A stretch of 7,242 bases of DNA from Methanothrix harundinacea (lineage in GTDB: Archaea > Halobacteriota > Methanosarcinia > Methanotrichales > Methanotrichaceae), in the NCBI GenBank assembly GCA_002502785.1, contig DAQG01000040.1:1-7242 (forward strand), read 5' to 3'. The first letter of the stretch is position 1. Every line of letters begins with the position of its first letter. A program made the translations under genes and the position numbers. The notes below the pieces were generated by a model. That model was not told where the DNA came from, did not search any database, and saw nothing but the letters and a program-made list of their open reading frames with translations. This document shows, piece by piece, positions 1 through 5,848 of this stretch.

Positions 1-287
1 AGTGCCAATTGAGCCTCTAACCAACTGTCTATTTTTGGAGGTGCTCCGCTGCGGGTTTTCTCATGCAGTGCAAAGTCTAGGCCGCCTTCACAGTATCGTT
101 TCCTTATTCGACTCGCTGTCGACTTGCTAACATGTAACGTTTCTGCAATCTCTGCATCAGGTCGTCCTTCGTCTGCCAAAAGCAGTATCCTGGCCCGAGT
201 CAGACTTCTTGCAGAAGACTTGCCTCGACGAATGTATTGATTCAACTCCTTTCGCTCGCCATCCTTAAGTCTAACCGAGTACAACAT
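1..287 (-). CDS. IS630-family transposase, N-terminal part (runs off left edge)
   Basis: Reading the minus strand from ATG at 287 gives 95 codons with no stop before the window edge. The protein begins MLYSVRLKDGERKELNQYI and continues with GKSSARSLTRARILLLADEG (residues 23-42), then a helix-turn-helix core AEIAETLHVSKSTASRIRKR (residues 46-65) and a linker with EKTRSGAPPKI. This arrangement is the DNA-binding N-terminal region of IS630/Tc1-mariner-like transposases. That family cuts and pastes the element at TA dinucleotides with a DDE domain, which would lie beyond base 1 and cannot be judged. It is transcribed away from the IS1 remnant. No Shine-Dalgarno site precedes the ATG; an AT-rich stretch at 312-335 could hold its TATA box. 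Whether the complete element is intact is unknown. Family assignment is from motif recognition, not from a search. Confidence 0.85.
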   Translation of the reverse strand, partial: MLYSVRLKDGERKELNQYIRRGKSSARSLTRARILLLADEGRPDAEIAETLHVSKSTASRIRKRYCEGGLDFALHEKTRSGAPPKIDSWLEAQLA

Positions 288-311
288 TTTTCTAGACACA
301 ATCTTTATTGT

Positions 312-335
312 AGTATAATTAATTAAATTTAAAAC
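312..335 (-). promoter_or_regulatory. AT-rich TATA-like tract upstream of the IS630 transposase
   Basis: This stretch is almost entirely A and T and contains the palindrome TTAATTAA (319-326) followed by AAATTTAAAA. On the minus strand it lies about 25-45 bases before the transposase ATG. That suits an archaeal TATA box with a very short leader, and it agrees with the lack of a ribosome-binding site. The IS630 left terminal inverted repeat should also lie near here, but it cannot be defined because the other end of the element is outside the window. Confidence 0.3.
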
Positions 336-354
336 TTTCGTTCCAGAGCACTAG

Positions 355-987
355 GTCTGGGTAAGCTTCGCATCAGAATCCCGGCTTGTTATCGCTCACG
401 CTGTAGGAGAACGTAAACAATACGTCGCTGATAAAGTGGTAGAGACCGCTGAGAAGCGTATCGCATCGGTGTCGCTCTTTGTTTCTGACGGTTTGAAGTT
501 CTACACCAAGGCGTTGCTGAAATCCCATGGCAAGTTGGTCTCCTTTCCCAAGACGAGAATGAGGGGAAGACCAAGAATGCCAAAGTTGGTGCTTGATGCT
601 GATCTAAGATATGCCCAGATCATAAAGTTCAAGGCAGGAGGAGCTATAAGGAAAGTCGAAAAGAAGGTGATCATCGGGAAGTATATCGATCCAAAGGAGA
701 TCTCAACGAGCCTGGTTGAAAGACAGAACTTGACGTTGAGGCAGGACAACAACCGCATATCGAGGAAGACCATAGGTTTCTCAAAGAAGCTATCTGAGCT
801 TAATAAGCAGATAACTCTGTACTTCGCCCACTTCAACTTCTGCAGAGGGCATGGGTCTCTGATAAGTTTGGATTGTTTAGGGAGGAAAAGAAAAAGCTGC
901 CCCGCGAAAGAATGTGGTTTGACAGACCACAACTGGTCGTTGAGGGAGCTGTTGATCTATCCTTATCACAAAATATCAACCATTTGA
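355..987 (+). pseudogene. IS1-family transposase remnant, 5'-truncated
   Basis: The frame is open from 355 (VWVSFASESRLVIAHAVGER) to TGA at 985-987, about 210 codons. A TAG at 352-354 closes it upstream. The GTG at 436 is the first start codon I found in this frame, but family-like sequence already runs from 355, so the true start has been lost. Visible IS1-type DDE features are FVSDGLKFYTKALL, whose Asp (487-489) is the likely second catalytic residue, and LVERQNLTLRQDNNR, whose Glu (718-720) is the likely third. These are followed by SRKTIGFSKK, HFNFCRGH and the C-terminal LRELLIYPYHK. The N-terminal zinc-finger/helix-turn-helix part and the first catalytic Asp are missing, so it should not transpose by itself. 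It stands divergently next to the IS630 fragment. The codon at 352 may once have been a sense codon such as CAG, but nothing IS1-like is clear further upstream. Confidence 0.8.
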
Positions 988-1074
988 GGGTGCAGTACCG
1001 GTATATTTATAGCAATTTATAACAGGACGCTTCATTCGTTCCGACGGCGGTTCAGAGCACCTTTCGCCTCGAAG

Positions 1075-1120
1075 CTGGGATAAGTTTTTAGGATGATCAT
1101 CCAAAAGTAAACCATCCCAG
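1075..1120. promoter_or_regulatory. Nested inverted repeats overlapping the CHAT gene promoter region
   Basis: An outer repeat CTGGGAT (1075-1081) / ATCCCAG (1114-1120) encloses a perfect 12-base palindrome GGATGATCATCC (1091-1102). The inner palindrome extends to 20 bases with one mismatched pair if the flanking TTT and AAA are included (1087-1106). The two repeat centres differ by only one base (1097.5 and 1096.5). A T-rich stretch, ATAAGTTTTTA (1080-1090), sits between the left outer arm and the palindrome and could be the TATA element. The ATG is 40 bases past the palindrome. This is the geometry expected of a dimeric repressor operator or an extruded hairpin. The repeats are seen directly; the regulatory role is inferred. 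Confidence 0.45.
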
Positions 1121-1130
1121 TCCATCTCCC

Positions 1131-1134
1131 GAGG
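1131..1134 (+). promoter_or_regulatory. Weak Shine-Dalgarno site for the CHAT frame
   Basis: GAGG ends eight bases before the ATG at 1143, a suitable spacing for pairing with the 3' end of 16S rRNA. It supports ATG 1143 as the start. The next in-frame stop upstream is TAG at 1089-1091, and I saw no other ATG in frame between them. Confidence 0.45.
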
Positions 1135-1142
1135 CGCATAAG

Positions 1143-1493
1143 ATGACAAAAGACACGATCATCACCCTTTCCATAAACGAGGCGGGAACCCCACCCCAGA
1201 GCACCTTCCTCTTTCATGTCATGGTGGACGGCGATGTCGTCGCCAGCAACCAGAGCCTCTCGCCCGATGAATCGAAGGCGGTGCGTGAGATCTCTCGCCG
1301 CTACAACGCCCTCTTCGAAGGGGCCTTTGCGCCTCGATTGGCCGCCGAGAAGCTGACCGCCCTCGGCGCGGAGCTTTTCGGCCTCTGGCTCGCCAGGTCC
1401 TGGGAGAAGATAAAAGCAAAGGTGGCGCCGGGATCTCGTCGCCTCCTGGTAGTCGCCTCGGATCTGCCAGATGTATTGAACTTGCCCTGGTAG
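1143..1493 (+). CDS. N-terminal segment of the CHAT-STAND protein, ends at in-frame TAG
   Basis: This piece encodes 116 residues from ATG 1143, which has a GAGG element eight bases upstream. It has no recognisable complete domain. The end, RRLLVVASDLPDVLNLPW, matches the strand-turn region that begins CHAT domains, where the motif usually continues as LPWELL. The TAG stands exactly where the conserved Glu (GAG or GAA) is expected, so one G-to-T change would explain it. Sense codons LLRPPKDDFLG follow directly. If translation ends here, the product lacks both CHAT catalytic residues and the NTPase, so it is probably non-functional. It could also be called a separate small hypothetical gene, but the unbroken frame makes that unlikely. 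Confidence 0.7.
   Translation: MTKDTIITLSINEAGTPPQSTFLFHVMVDGDVVASNQSLSPDESKAVREISRRYNALFEGAFAPRLAAEKLTALGAELFGLWLARSWEKIKAKVAPGSRRLLVVASDLPDVLNLPW
1491..1493 (+). other. In-frame amber codon inside the LPW(E)LL motif
   Basis: TAG is codon 117 of the restored frame. It is flanked by TGG before and CTT CTA after. The frame stays open for 715 further codons. The conserved residue expected here is acidic, so pyrrolysine decoding at an active site is not suggested. A nonsense mutation fits best. Confidence 0.7.
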
Positions 1494-1526
1494 CTTCTAC
1501 GCCCACCAAAGGATGATTTTCTGGGC

Positions 1527-3641
1527 GTGGATTCCAATTTCAGCATACGCCGATATCTTCGATCGGGAGGGCAGATCCCAGCCTTCGATGGGGAGCTTCG
1601 TCCTCCGCCCCTCCGACTCCTCTTGGCGGTCTCTTCGCCAACGGATCTTGCCGCCCTAGACTACGAGCGTGAGGAGGAGTACCTCCTCAGGGCGATCTCA
1701 GGGCTGGATGTGGCCTTCGACTCCGGCGACCTCGGCAGCTTCCAGGACCTCCAAGATCACGTCGAGCAGTTTCGGCCTCATGTCGTTCACCTGACCGGAC
1801 ACGGAGCGGTCGGCAAGAAGTGCCCCTTGTGCGGACGGCTGAGCGAGCCAGACGAGAAGGTCTGTAGGAACTGCTCGGCCTCGCTGGAGGGGGTCTCCGC
1901 CCTGGGCCACTTCGCCTTCGAGGACGAGAGCGGCAAGGCTGACATGAGATCCTCGGAGGAGCTTCGCAGGCTGATGGCGGGTAGTGGGGTCCAATGCGTT
2001 TTCGTCAGCGGGTGCGAGATCGGCAAGGCCCCGCCGACCGAGGCCCTGGGCGGCGTCTGCCAGGGGCTGGTGGGCGAGGAGGTGCCCCTCGCCATCGGGT
2101 GGGCGGCCTCGATATCCGACGACGTCGCCAATCAGTTCGCCCGCTCCTTCTATCATACTTTGGTCGCTGGGAGGCCCATCGACCGGTCCCTCGTCCAGGC
2201 TCGGCAGGATGTCTGGAAGAGCTGCGAGAAGAGAGGCGATCCGTCGTGGACCTTGCCCGTCCTCTACTCCGCCACCGACCAAGGGCAGATCTTCGACCTG
2301 CAAAAACCTCCAGAAAATCCGCCCCGCCAGAAGAGGCCACAGCTCCCCCTGCCTGGAATGACCGAGGGGTACGCGGAGCAGTTCATCGGCAGGAGGCGCG
2401 AGCAGCAGCGGCTCCTCGCAGCGCTGCAGGACGGCTCTCTTCAGACTGTTATAATCACCGGCCTCGGCGGGAGCGGAAAAAGCTCCCTTGCAACTCGCCT
2501 CGCTAGAACGCTGGAAGGCTATGGCTTTGAGCCGATCCCCGTCCCAAGCTCTCGCGAGAAACCATTAAGCTCGGCCCGGCTGCTACAAGCTTGCCGTAGA
2601 GTCTTCCGCCAGGCGGCGCGGAAATGCGAGGCCCGCGGAGATACCTTAAAAGCAAGAGTGCTGAAGGCAGCGGCGCAGGATCTCGACAATCCAGACATTC
2701 CTGTGAATGAGCGGCTGGAAGACCTTGTCTCCACCCTCAACGAAGGGCGCTTCCTGCTCGTCCTCGACAACTTCGAGTCTAACATGGACGAGGAGAAAAG
2801 GAGCATTCTGAACCGAGATCTGGTAGAATTCTACGAATATCTCCTGGCAAACCTGACCGGAGGATCGAAGGCGATCGTCACTTCTCGATATCTTCCGGCC
2901 GGAAAACTGCCGCCCAAGGTCAAAGAGGAGACCTTGGGCGACTTAGGCGAGGCCTCCTTCTTCAAGTTCATGAGGCGTGACGATCTGGTGGAAAAGCGTC
3001 TCCGCTCCGGCGAGCTATCCCACGAGCTTCTGAAAGAGATTCGCCGTCGCTTAGGTGGGACTCCCCGGTTCCTTGGTCAGATACGAAAGGTCCTCAGAGA
3101 CATCTCCGCCGAGGAGCTTAAACAGCAACTTGATGATATCCCCAAAGGCATTGAAAAAGGCGAGTTGCAGAAGAAGCAGGACAAGTACTGCGAGGATATT
3201 TTCATCTCCAGACTATACAGCTACCTCACACCTGAGTCTCAGAGGGCGCTGAGTAGAGCCGCAGTCTATGACGTTGCCGTGAACACGGAGGGGCTGGAAG
3301 CGGTGACCGGCAAGCCCACTGAGGAGCTTAAGGGCCTTGTTCGAGAGTGGCAAGATCACGCCTTCGCTTACCCCAAAACTGAACGAGCAACCGTGGAGCT
3401 TTGGACTGTCTACGGCCTCCTTCGAAGCTGGCTCCTGGCGCAACTCGATTTTGAGGACTGTAAAGCGACACATGAAAGGGCTGGTGACTTCTTGAACGAA
3501 GTTCTACTGAAGAATCGTGGTGGAGACTTTGGAACCTCTCCAGCTGAAGTAGCCCTGGAATTGCGATCTCATTATCTTCAGGCTCAAAACTACGAGAAGG
3601 CTCGAAATGCTACTGATAAAATATCAAATATATTTATGTGA
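1527..3641 (+). CDS. CHAT domain with inserted zinc ribbon fused to STAND NTPase
   Basis: From GTG 1527 this gives 704 residues, but GTG has no Shine-Dalgarno site and homologous sequence begins upstream, so this start is probably artificial. Local residues 1-255 are a CHAT (caspase-like) domain. The His is in LTGHG (H92) and the Cys is in VSGCEIG (C163), the expected dyad. Between them lies CPLC-X10-CRNC (residues 99-116), a small zinc-ribbon insertion. WTLPVLYS (241-248) closes the domain. A proline-rich linker (261-276) leads to FIGRRREQ (287-293) and a P-loop NTPase. Its Walker A is GLGGSGKSS (312-320, K318) and its Walker B is LLVLDNFE (410-417, D414). A sensor-like AIVTSRY (449-455) and a GGTPRFL motif (510-516), resembling the GLPL/GxP motif of NB-ARC proteins, follow. 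A probable winged-helix part (about 550-640) and the first helices of a TPR region complete it. It ends at in-frame TGA. CHAT-STAND architecture is firm; the proteolytic target and trigger are unknown. Confidence 0.85.
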   Translation: MDSNFSIRRYLRSGGQIPAFDGELRPPPLRLLLAVSSPTDLAALDYEREEEYLLRAISGLDVAFDSGDLGSFQDLQDHVEQFRPHVVHLTGHGAVGKKCPLCGRLSEPDEKVCRNCSASLEGVSALGHFAFEDESGKADMRSSEELRRLMAGSGVQCVFVSGCEIGKAPPTEALGGVCQGLVGEEVPLAIGWAASISDDVANQFARSFYHTLVAGRPIDRSLVQARQDVWKSCEKRGDPSWTLPVLYSATDQGQIFDLQKPPENPPRQKRPQLPLPGMTEGYAEQFIGRRREQQRLLAALQDGSLQTVIITGLGGSGKSSLATRLARTLEGYGFEPIPVPSSREKPLSSARLLQACRRVFRQAARKCEARGDTLKARVLKAAAQDLDNPDIPVNERLEDLVSTLNEGRFLLVLDNFESNMDEEKRSILNRDLVEFYEYLLANLTGGSKAIVTSRYLPAGKLPPKVKEETLGDLGEASFFKFMRRDDLVEKRLRSGELSHELLKEIRRRLGGTPRFLGQIRKVLRDISAEELKQQLDDIPKGIEKGELQKKQDKYCEDIFISRLYSYLTPESQRALSRAAVYDVAVNTEGLEAVTGKPTEELKGLVREWQDHAFAYPKTERATVELWTVYGLLRSWLLAQLDFEDCKATHERAGDFLNEVLLKNRGGDFGTSPAEVALELRSHYLQAQNYEKARNATDKISNIFM
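1821..1874 (+). other. Zinc-ribbon insertion within the CHAT domain
   Basis: Four cysteines in the pattern CPLC-X10-CRNC (residues 227, 230, 241 and 244 counted from ATG 1143) sit only seven residues after the catalytic His. The spacing and the glycine/arginine after the first pair are typical of a zinc knuckle or ribbon. It lies in the loop between the His and Cys halves of the protease, so it could be a substrate- or ligand-sensing insert. Confidence 0.7.
3626..3637 (+). promoter_or_regulatory. Possible internal TATA box before the TPR segment
   Basis: AATATATTTATG resembles an archaeal TATA element. Its centre lies about 28 bases before GTG 3660, so a leaderless transcript starting near that codon is conceivable. 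A short inverted repeat TGATA-AAA-TATCA (3614-3626) is just upstream. AT-rich composition alone could produce this, so support is weak. Confidence 0.2.
3639..3641 (+). other. In-frame TGA between NTPase/winged-helix part and TPR part
   Basis: TGA is codon 833 of the restored frame, directly after ISNIFM and before FGLYDDVRSLNKDML. The following 275 codons stay open in the same frame and are TPR-like. A change from CGA (Arg) or TGG (Trp) by one base is possible; CGA seems more likely to me from the usual residue at this place, but I cannot align it. The surrounding bases (3600-3660) are the most AT-rich of the window, about 28% GC. Confidence 0.65.
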
Positions 3642-3659
3642 TTTGGTCTTTACGATGAT

Positions 3660-4466
3660 GTGAGATCGCTAAACAAAGATATGTTAACTTATGGTGAACA
3701 TCCGGGACCAATTATTCGGATTGGCCTAACGTATATTCACCAAGGTGAATACCAAAGGGCTATTAAATGTTATCACAGAGCTTTTTATGCTGAAAATAAC
3801 TCAGCATCATTATATGCTTGTGCTACTTGGCATGGATTGGCAAATGTTCGCATGGAATTGAAGCAATATGATTTGGCCCAGAACGGATTTTTGAAGACCC
3901 TGATAATTGGTCGCCAAATCGGATCACTTGAAAGTCAAGCGGCTGCCTGGCGTGGTTTAGCAATGATCGATTTTCGTCAAGGTAAGCATAAAGCTTCTCA
4001 GAAAAAGTTTCTCAAAGCTCAGAGAATCGCGCATGTGTATAATCCAGATGTCGAAGATACGTCCGTATTACATAATTTGGCCGCGATTGAATCCCTCCAG
4101 AAAAAACATAACGTAGCACTGAGCAAATTTTTAATGGCGCTAAAAATCGAGCAACAAAAGAACGGTCGCCATGCGGAAGCAATGACTTTTTTGCAGCTTG
4201 GTATGTTAGCTATCCAGCGCTATCATATCGAGGACGGTCTGAGTTTCTCCGTTCTTAGTGCTGTAATTTTAAAGCCGATTGACCATGCAGACTTTCATCG
4301 AGAAGCCAAGCCAGTGATGAATGACTTAGTCAGACTGCTCAACTGCACTCCAGCGCGGTTCAAAGTCATACTCCGGGAAGTTCAAGGATCTTACCAGCGC
4401 GACCGTGGCTGGAGCCTCATCGAGGCGGCCTTCGCAGACCTTCCGCCCGACCTTGACAAAGTTTAA
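3660..4466 (+). CDS. TPR superhelix segment (C-terminal part of the CHAT-STAND protein)
   Basis: The segment encodes 268 residues from GTG 3660. Homologous sequence begins at 3642, directly after the TGA. Helix pairs with TPR spacing are visible: IGLTYIHQGEYQRAIKCYHRA (about 21-41, shown for its G-Y-A pattern), then LANVRMELKQYDLAQNGFLKT (60-80), AWRGLAMIDFRQGKHKASQ (96-114) and HNLAAIESLQKKHNVALSKF (138-157). A weaker repeat follows at about 174-200. TPRs bind peptides or partner proteins and in STAND proteins usually form the sensor end. The piece has no enzymatic motif of its own. Base composition is odd: about 37-42% GC until about 4330, against 60-77% in the CHAT part, and GC-rich again in the last 130 bases. 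The stop is two bases before the threonine synthase ORF. I infer that it is a severed C-terminus and not an independent gene. Confidence 0.7.
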   Translation: MRSLNKDMLTYGEHPGPIIRIGLTYIHQGEYQRAIKCYHRAFYAENNSASLYACATWHGLANVRMELKQYDLAQNGFLKTLIIGRQIGSLESQAAAWRGLAMIDFRQGKHKASQKKFLKAQRIAHVYNPDVEDTSVLHNLAAIESLQKKHNVALSKFLMALKIEQQKNGRHAEAMTFLQLGMLAIQRYHIEDGLSFSVLSAVILKPIDHADFHREAKPVMNDLVRLLNCTPARFKVILREVQGSYQRDRGWSLIEAAFADLPPDLDKV

Positions 4467-4468
4467 AG
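4460..4468 (+). promoter_or_regulatory. Possible TATA box for threonine synthase, over the upstream stop codon
   Basis: AGTTTAAAG contains TTTAAA and includes the TAA stop of the TPR segment. A start of transcription 25 bases on would fall near 4490, leaving a leader of a few bases before ATG 4496. No ribosome-binding site exists before any of the three candidate starts, which agrees with a leaderless or near-leaderless message. Position and composition are the only support. Confidence 0.25.
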
Positions 4469-5848
4469 ATGATCCCTCCCAATTCCCATGCGACTATGAA
4501 GAAAATCATGTATTCCAGCACCAACGGCCACCCCGAGCTCCTCGACTTCAAGGGCGCCCTCCTCCGGGGCCAAGCCCCCGACAAGGGTCTATACGTCCCC
4601 GAAGAGATCCCCCGAATCTCGAAAGAGGAGCTGGCCTCGTTCAGCGAGATGGCCTACCCCGAGATCGCCCTTTCGGTGATGCGCCCATACCTCGGAGACC
4701 TGGTACCCGAGGATGATTTGGTCGCGATCCTCAAAGACGCCTACGACTTTCCAGTGCCCCTCGAAAAGGTCTACGACGAGAAGTACGTCATGCGCCTCGA
4801 CCGTGGCCCCACCTTCTCCTTCAAGGACTTCGCAGCGCGACTGATGGGCCGGCTCATGCAGTACTTCCTCAAGCAGGAGGGCCGCTCGATGGTTATCCTC
4901 ACCGCGACCTCCGGGGACACCGGAAGCGCCGTTGCCCACGCCTTCTACGATTTGGATAACATAGAGGTCGTCGTGCTATTTCCGGAGAAGGAGGTGACCG
5001 GCCGTCAGAGAAAGCAGATGACCACCCTCGGCAAGAACGTCCACGTGATGGCCGTCGACGGCAAGTTCGACGATTGCCAGGCGATGGTAAAACAGGCCTT
5101 CGTCGACCCGGACTTCGCGGAGCTGAACTTATCGTCAGCAAACTCCATCAACGTCGGGCGGCTGATCCCCCAGTCGATCTACTACTTCTACGCCTGGTCG
5201 AGGACCGCGGCCCCAGACAGGGAGATAGTCTTCTCCGTCCCCTGTGGTAACTTCGGAAACGTCATGGCGGGGCTCATCGCCATGAGGATGGGCCTTCCCG
5301 TGCGAAGGTTCGTCATCGCCACAAACGAGAACGACGAGTTTCCAAAGTTCATGGAGACCGGCGACTATCGTCCGATCCGCCCCTCGGTCAAGTGCATCTC
5401 CAACGCCATGAACGTCGGCCACCCCAGCAACCTTGCGCGGGTCTTCTGGCTCTACGAAGGCTCGATGGACGAGAACGGGAACGTCAAGAGGAACCCTGAT
5501 ATCGAGGCGATGAGGCGGGAGATATATGCGGTCTGCGTCACCGACGCAGAGACGAGAAAGACAATATCCGACGCCTACAACAGGTACGACACCCTCCTGG
5601 AGCCTCACGGGGCTGTCGGCTGGGCGGGGCTTGCTCGGTACCTGAAGGAGGTCGAGGACTGGAGCCCCTGCGTGTCCCTGGAGACTGCCGACCCCGCCAA
5701 GTTCCCCGAGGAGGTCGTGAGGGCTGTGGGGCTTGAGCCTCCAGTCCCAGAGGCGATGGCTCGCCTCGACGATATGGACGAGAGGTTCGACCTCGTCGCC
5801 GGAGACTACCAGTCCTTTAAGTCCCAGCTTACCAAGCTCTTCTCCTGA
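4469..5848 (+). CDS. thrC: Threonine synthase
   Basis: This PLP-dependent cytosolic enzyme converts O-phospho-L-homoserine and water to L-threonine and phosphate, the last step of threonine synthesis. The 459 residues follow the E. coli/yeast-type threonine synthase, not the shorter type with an N-terminal zinc-finger-like part. Near the N-terminus are QAPDKGLYVPEEIP (35-48) and a substrate-binding loop with RGPTFSFKDFAARLM (112-126), where K119 is the PLP Schiff-base lysine. ILTATSGDTGSAVAHAFY (143-160) follows, then SSANSINVGRLIPQ (222-235), VPCGNFGNVMAG (257-268), which cradles the PLP phosphate, and EPHGAVGW (378-385). Length is normal, and no lesion is visible. Three in-frame ATGs are possible: 4469, 4496 and 4508. 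Homologous sequence begins at MYSSTNG, so 4496 or 4508 is likely the true start, although 4469 is two bases after the preceding stop. None has a Shine-Dalgarno site. Confidence 0.95.
   Translation: MIPPNSHATMKKIMYSSTNGHPELLDFKGALLRGQAPDKGLYVPEEIPRISKEELASFSEMAYPEIALSVMRPYLGDLVPEDDLVAILKDAYDFPVPLEKVYDEKYVMRLDRGPTFSFKDFAARLMGRLMQYFLKQEGRSMVILTATSGDTGSAVAHAFYDLDNIEVVVLFPEKEVTGRQRKQMTTLGKNVHVMAVDGKFDDCQAMVKQAFVDPDFAELNLSSANSINVGRLIPQSIYYFYAWSRTAAPDREIVFSVPCGNFGNVMAGLIAMRMGLPVRRFVIATNENDEFPKFMETGDYRPIRPSVKCISNAMNVGHPSNLARVFWLYEGSMDENGNVKRNPDIEAMRREIYAVCVTDAETRKTISDAYNRYDTLLEPHGAVGWAGLARYLKEVEDWSPCVSLETADPAKFPEEVVRAVGLEPPVPEAMARLDDMDERFDLVAGDYQSFKSQLTKLFS

Larger units (their letters stand above)
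988..1142. other. Intergenic region between IS1 remnant and CHAT gene
   Basis: No open frame of note lies here. The left part should contain the former right end of the IS1 element. It includes the 8-base palindrome TACCGGTA (996-1003) followed by an AT-rich TATATTTATAG stretch (1002-1012). The right part holds the nested inverted repeats and promoter candidate listed separately. I could not match a terminal inverted repeat because the left end of the IS1 element is gone. Confidence 0.5.
1143..4466 (+). pseudogene. CHAT protease-STAND NTPase-TPR protein, one frame broken by two stop codons
   Basis: Positions 1143, 1527 and 3660 are all in the same reading frame. The stretch is a single frame of 1,108 codons with only two internal stops: TAG at 1491-1493 (codon 117) and TGA at 3639-3641 (codon 833). 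Family-like sequence continues directly across both stops, LNLPW-stop-LLRPP and SNIFM-stop-FGLYDD. No insertion or deletion has disturbed the frame over 3.3 kb. The restored product would have an N-terminal beta-rich part, a caspase-like CHAT domain, a P-loop STAND/NB-ARC-type NTPase, a winged-helix-like region and a TPR superhelix. CHAT-STAND proteins are thought to be ligand-sensing switches that activate a protease, often in conflict or programmed-death systems (family knowledge, not shown here). Either the gene is a very young pseudogene or the stops are read through; inactivation is the simpler reading. Sequencing error at two sites is also possible. Confidence 0.75.

Noticed and set aside
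501..932. Minus-strand open frame of 143 codons
   Set aside because: It lies opposite the IS1 transposase remnant, whose plus-strand motifs are clear.
996..1003. Palindrome TACCGGTA after the IS1 remnant
   Set aside because: Too short to assign. It may belong to the IS1 right end, but no partner repeat is available.
337..1042. Eight-base direct repeat TTCGTTCC at 337-344 and 1035-1042, which could be an IS1 target duplication
   Set aside because: The bases just inside the two copies do not form inverted repeats, and the element lacks its front part. Matching 8-mers within about 1 kb are also expected by chance.
1698..2303. Minus-strand open frame of 201 codons opposite the CHAT domain
   Set aside because: It is a shadow of the CHAT coding frame, with low-complexity composition and no plausible start context.
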